A stretch of 6,422 nucleotides of DNA from contig NZ_JAACKB010000232.1 of NCBI RefSeq assembly GCF_010892395.1, forward strand, positions 1-6,422, written 5' to 3'. Below are positions 6,179 to 6,422 of this stretch, in pieces. The position numbers were made by a program, and so were the translations under genes. The notes beneath the pieces are model-generated. The model saw only the letters and a program-made list of their open reading frames with translations, did no database searches and had not been told where the DNA came from. Origin of the DNA: Sulfurovum sp. bin170. GTDB taxonomy: Bacteria > Campylobacterota > Campylobacteria > Campylobacterales > Sulfurovaceae. The first letter of the stretch is position 1; every line of letters begins with the position of its first letter.

Positions 6179-6196
6179 TGCACCAATTCCGTTGAT
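6174..6196 (-). repeat. Terminal inverted repeat (right) of IS1-family element
   Basis: The outer end begins GGTAGTGCACCAATT and continues to TTGATA. It shares GGTA, TG, CCAA, T and TTGATA with the classic IS1 ends, allowing one gap. The opposite copy is not in the window, so the exact inner limit is approximate. Confidence 0.75.
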
Positions 6197-6207
6197 ATAA
6201 TTTTTCA

Positions 6208-6422
6208 TTATAACAAAAGTCCAAAATCCAAAATATTAATCAAGAGACCAATAACAATATCATGCATTTTGATAGACTTAGAGAAACAGATAGTTTTTCG
6301 TGTAAGTCTATTAACTCTTGTTCTTAAAGTAAGATTTTTTCTCTCAATTGTTTGCGTATTTCTCTTTCCAATTTCATGCTTGTTTTCATCTAGGTTTTTA
6401 CTGTATGAACACCAATTATCTG
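6208..6422 (-). CDS. IS1-family transposase (InsB-like), C-terminal 70 residues
   Basis: Reading leftward from the right edge in one open frame gives 70 residues ending at TAA (6208-6210), followed directly by an in-frame TGA. The segment 'KRNTQTIERKNLTLRTR' followed by 'LTRKTICFSKSIKMHDIVIG' aligns well with the C-terminus of IS1 InsB (QRIERHNLNLRQHL, GRKSLSFSKSVELHDKVIG). E26 of the fragment (GAG, complement of 6343-6345) is the likely catalytic Glu, with Arg seven residues on. The Asp that opens the fragment (6418-6420) is separated from it by 24 residues, consistent with the DD(24)E spacing I recall for IS1. The catalytic domain's first half and the frameshift region lie outside the window. 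No stop or frameshift is visible in this part, so the element could be functional. Confidence 0.88.
   Translation of the reverse strand, partial: DNWCSYSKNLDENKHEIGKRNTQTIERKNLTLRTRVNRLTRKTICFSKSIKMHDIVIGLLINILDFGLLL

Larger units (their letters stand above)
6174..6422 (-). mobile_element. IS1-family insertion sequence, right-end portion (runs off window)
   Basis: This is the terminal part of an IS1-like element inserted at the very end of batD, with its transposase reading leftward. The outer boundary is set at 6174 because 'GGTAGTG...CCAA...TTGATA' (6174-6196) matches the layout of IS1 ends (GGTAATG...CCAA...TTGATA). The transposase stop lies only 34 nt inside that end, as expected for the right end of the family. 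IS1 elements usually duplicate 8-9 bp of target. The adjoining AAGAGAGAA (6165-6173) would be the copy here, and the other end is outside the window. Confidence 0.85.

Noticed and set aside
6191..6201. GTTGATATAAT as a promoter reading rightward
   Set aside because: It lies within the IS1-type terminal end and its inner flank, and would read antisense into the transposase gene. The TTGATA part is explained by the IS end motif.

Overview
The window carries most of a Bat (Bacteroides aerotolerance-type) operon on the + strand. Two low-GC accessory segments lie within or before it, and the end of an IS1-family insertion sequence closes it on the right. The low GC, the strongly AT-rich codon choice, the 'GATATAAT' style of -10 box without a clear -35, and the gene set suggest a member of the Campylobacterota (Sulfurimonas/Sulfurovum-like). 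This assignment rests on style and is only moderately certain.

Layout. Positions 1-807 hold the C-terminal part of an SMC/RecF-like AAA ATPase with a helical, possibly HEPN-like, tail; its Walker A region is not in the window. Its stop overlaps the start of a small one-membrane-segment protein of DUF4381 type (804-1202). That gene overlaps batA (1189-2109), a membrane-anchored vWA protein with an intact MIDAS. Positions 2110-2990 contain a self-contained type II toxin-antitoxin module with its own likely promoter: a Phd-like/UPF0175-like antitoxin (2166-2495) overlapping by 4 nt a PIN/DUF3368 toxin (2492-2971). The operon then resumes with batB (2991-3965, second vWA protein), batC (3982-4707, TPR protein with signal peptide, using a TTG start) and batD (4688-6178, periplasmic multi-domain protein with a C-terminal membrane anchor, using a GTG start). 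From 6174 to the right edge lies an IS1-family element, with its terminal inverted repeat at 6174-6196 and the 3' end of its transposase on the minus strand (6208-6422).

How the parts relate. In known Bat/MoxR operons, MoxR AAA+ ATPase and DUF58 genes normally precede the DUF4381, BatA, BatB, BatC and BatD genes, and the products are thought to form an envelope complex. Here the ATPase at 1-807 occupies the place where DUF58 would be expected. The toxin-antitoxin module sits between batA and batB, with no terminator visible before batB, so batBCD may be read partly from the toxin-antitoxin promoter. A 20-22 nt imperfect direct repeat brackets the module (2096-2117 and 2971-2990), marking likely insertion edges. 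The IS1 end supplies the stop codon of batD, so the BatD C-terminus may be slightly shortened or altered.

In hand-counted 60-nt lines, the ATPase and toxin-antitoxin genes have about 23-35% GC, against about 42-45% in the sampled bat lines. This fits later acquisition of both segments. I see no RNA genes, CRISPR array or clear intrinsic terminator.
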